DNA from: CAYZEZ01 sp964477295
GTDB lineage: Bacteria; Bacteroidota; Bacteroidia; Bacteroidales; SM23-62
Assembly (NCBI GenBank): GCA_964477295.1
Contig: CAYZEZ010000114.1
Span: 1-14,168 of the forward strand
DNA: 14,168 bases
Direction: 5' to 3'
Part shown: piece after piece, positions 14,152-14,168 of the stretch
Layout of the letters: each line of letters starts with the position of its first letter
How positions within the stretch are numbered: the first letter of the stretch is position 1
Program-made: the position numbers and the translations under genes
The notes under the pieces: generated by a model
What the model was told of the DNA's origin: nothing
What the model saw: only the letters and a program-made list of their open reading frames with translations
The model's database searches: none

Positions 14152-14168
14152 AGTAATCCTGGATCCTG

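Overview
The window looks like a chromosomal segment of a member of the Bacteroidota, probably of Bacteroidales/Marinilabiliales type. The base composition is moderately AT-rich. Translation starts lack Shine-Dalgarno sequences, and two genes appear to start with TTG. Three intergenic sites match the Bacteroidota -7 element TAnnTTTG, the best of them upstream of tatC. Several proteins have forms common in this phylum: a two-module FtsX-like permease ending in an NPVDTLRYE-type tail, a RecQ of about 730 residues, a bifunctional-nuclease protein with a UVR tail beside a CNT nucleoside transporter, and an OppC with a large periplasmic insert. The assignment rests on recognition, not on a search.

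Layout from left to right. Positions 2-1792 (+) hold the 3' part of a MacB/FtsX-family permease gene cut by the window start. It converges on a minus-strand block: tatC (4689-3859), lptB (3814-3092) and a GT4 glycosyltransferase (2953-1865). A 275-bp divergent region separates tatC from recQ (4965-7154, +). Next come a two-gene ABC exporter of BcrA/ABC-2 type (7284-9005, +) and a second convergent junction of only 26 bp. From there to the right edge, five minus-strand genes are closely packed. In transcription order they are a bifunctional nuclease/UVR protein (14006-13386), a CNT nucleoside transporter (13372-11852), a single-domain response regulator (11794-11372), a membrane GT2 glycosyltransferase (11362-10244) and an OppC-like permease (10237-9032).

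Functionally this is mostly housekeeping and envelope biology: lipopolysaccharide export (lptB), folded-protein export (tatC), sugar transfer (two glycosyltransferases), DNA repair (recQ), nucleoside uptake and peptide import. The tatC-lptB pair and the nuclease-CNT pair are associations I recall from other Bacteroidota. The response regulator-GT2-oppC run is less familiar and its logic is not evident.

I do not see a phage, insertion sequence, CRISPR array, rRNA, tRNA, toxin-antitoxin or recognisable defence system. The most interesting signals lie between genes or at residue level. They are a long palindrome holding the stop codons of two convergent genes, a REP-like GC palindrome after lptB, a 7-bp tandem repeat in the second convergent junction, a GC-rich palindromic patch at the right edge, a G8 tract inside recQ just before the HRDC domain, and a TatC in which the normally conserved Glu of the HLxELR motif reads Val.
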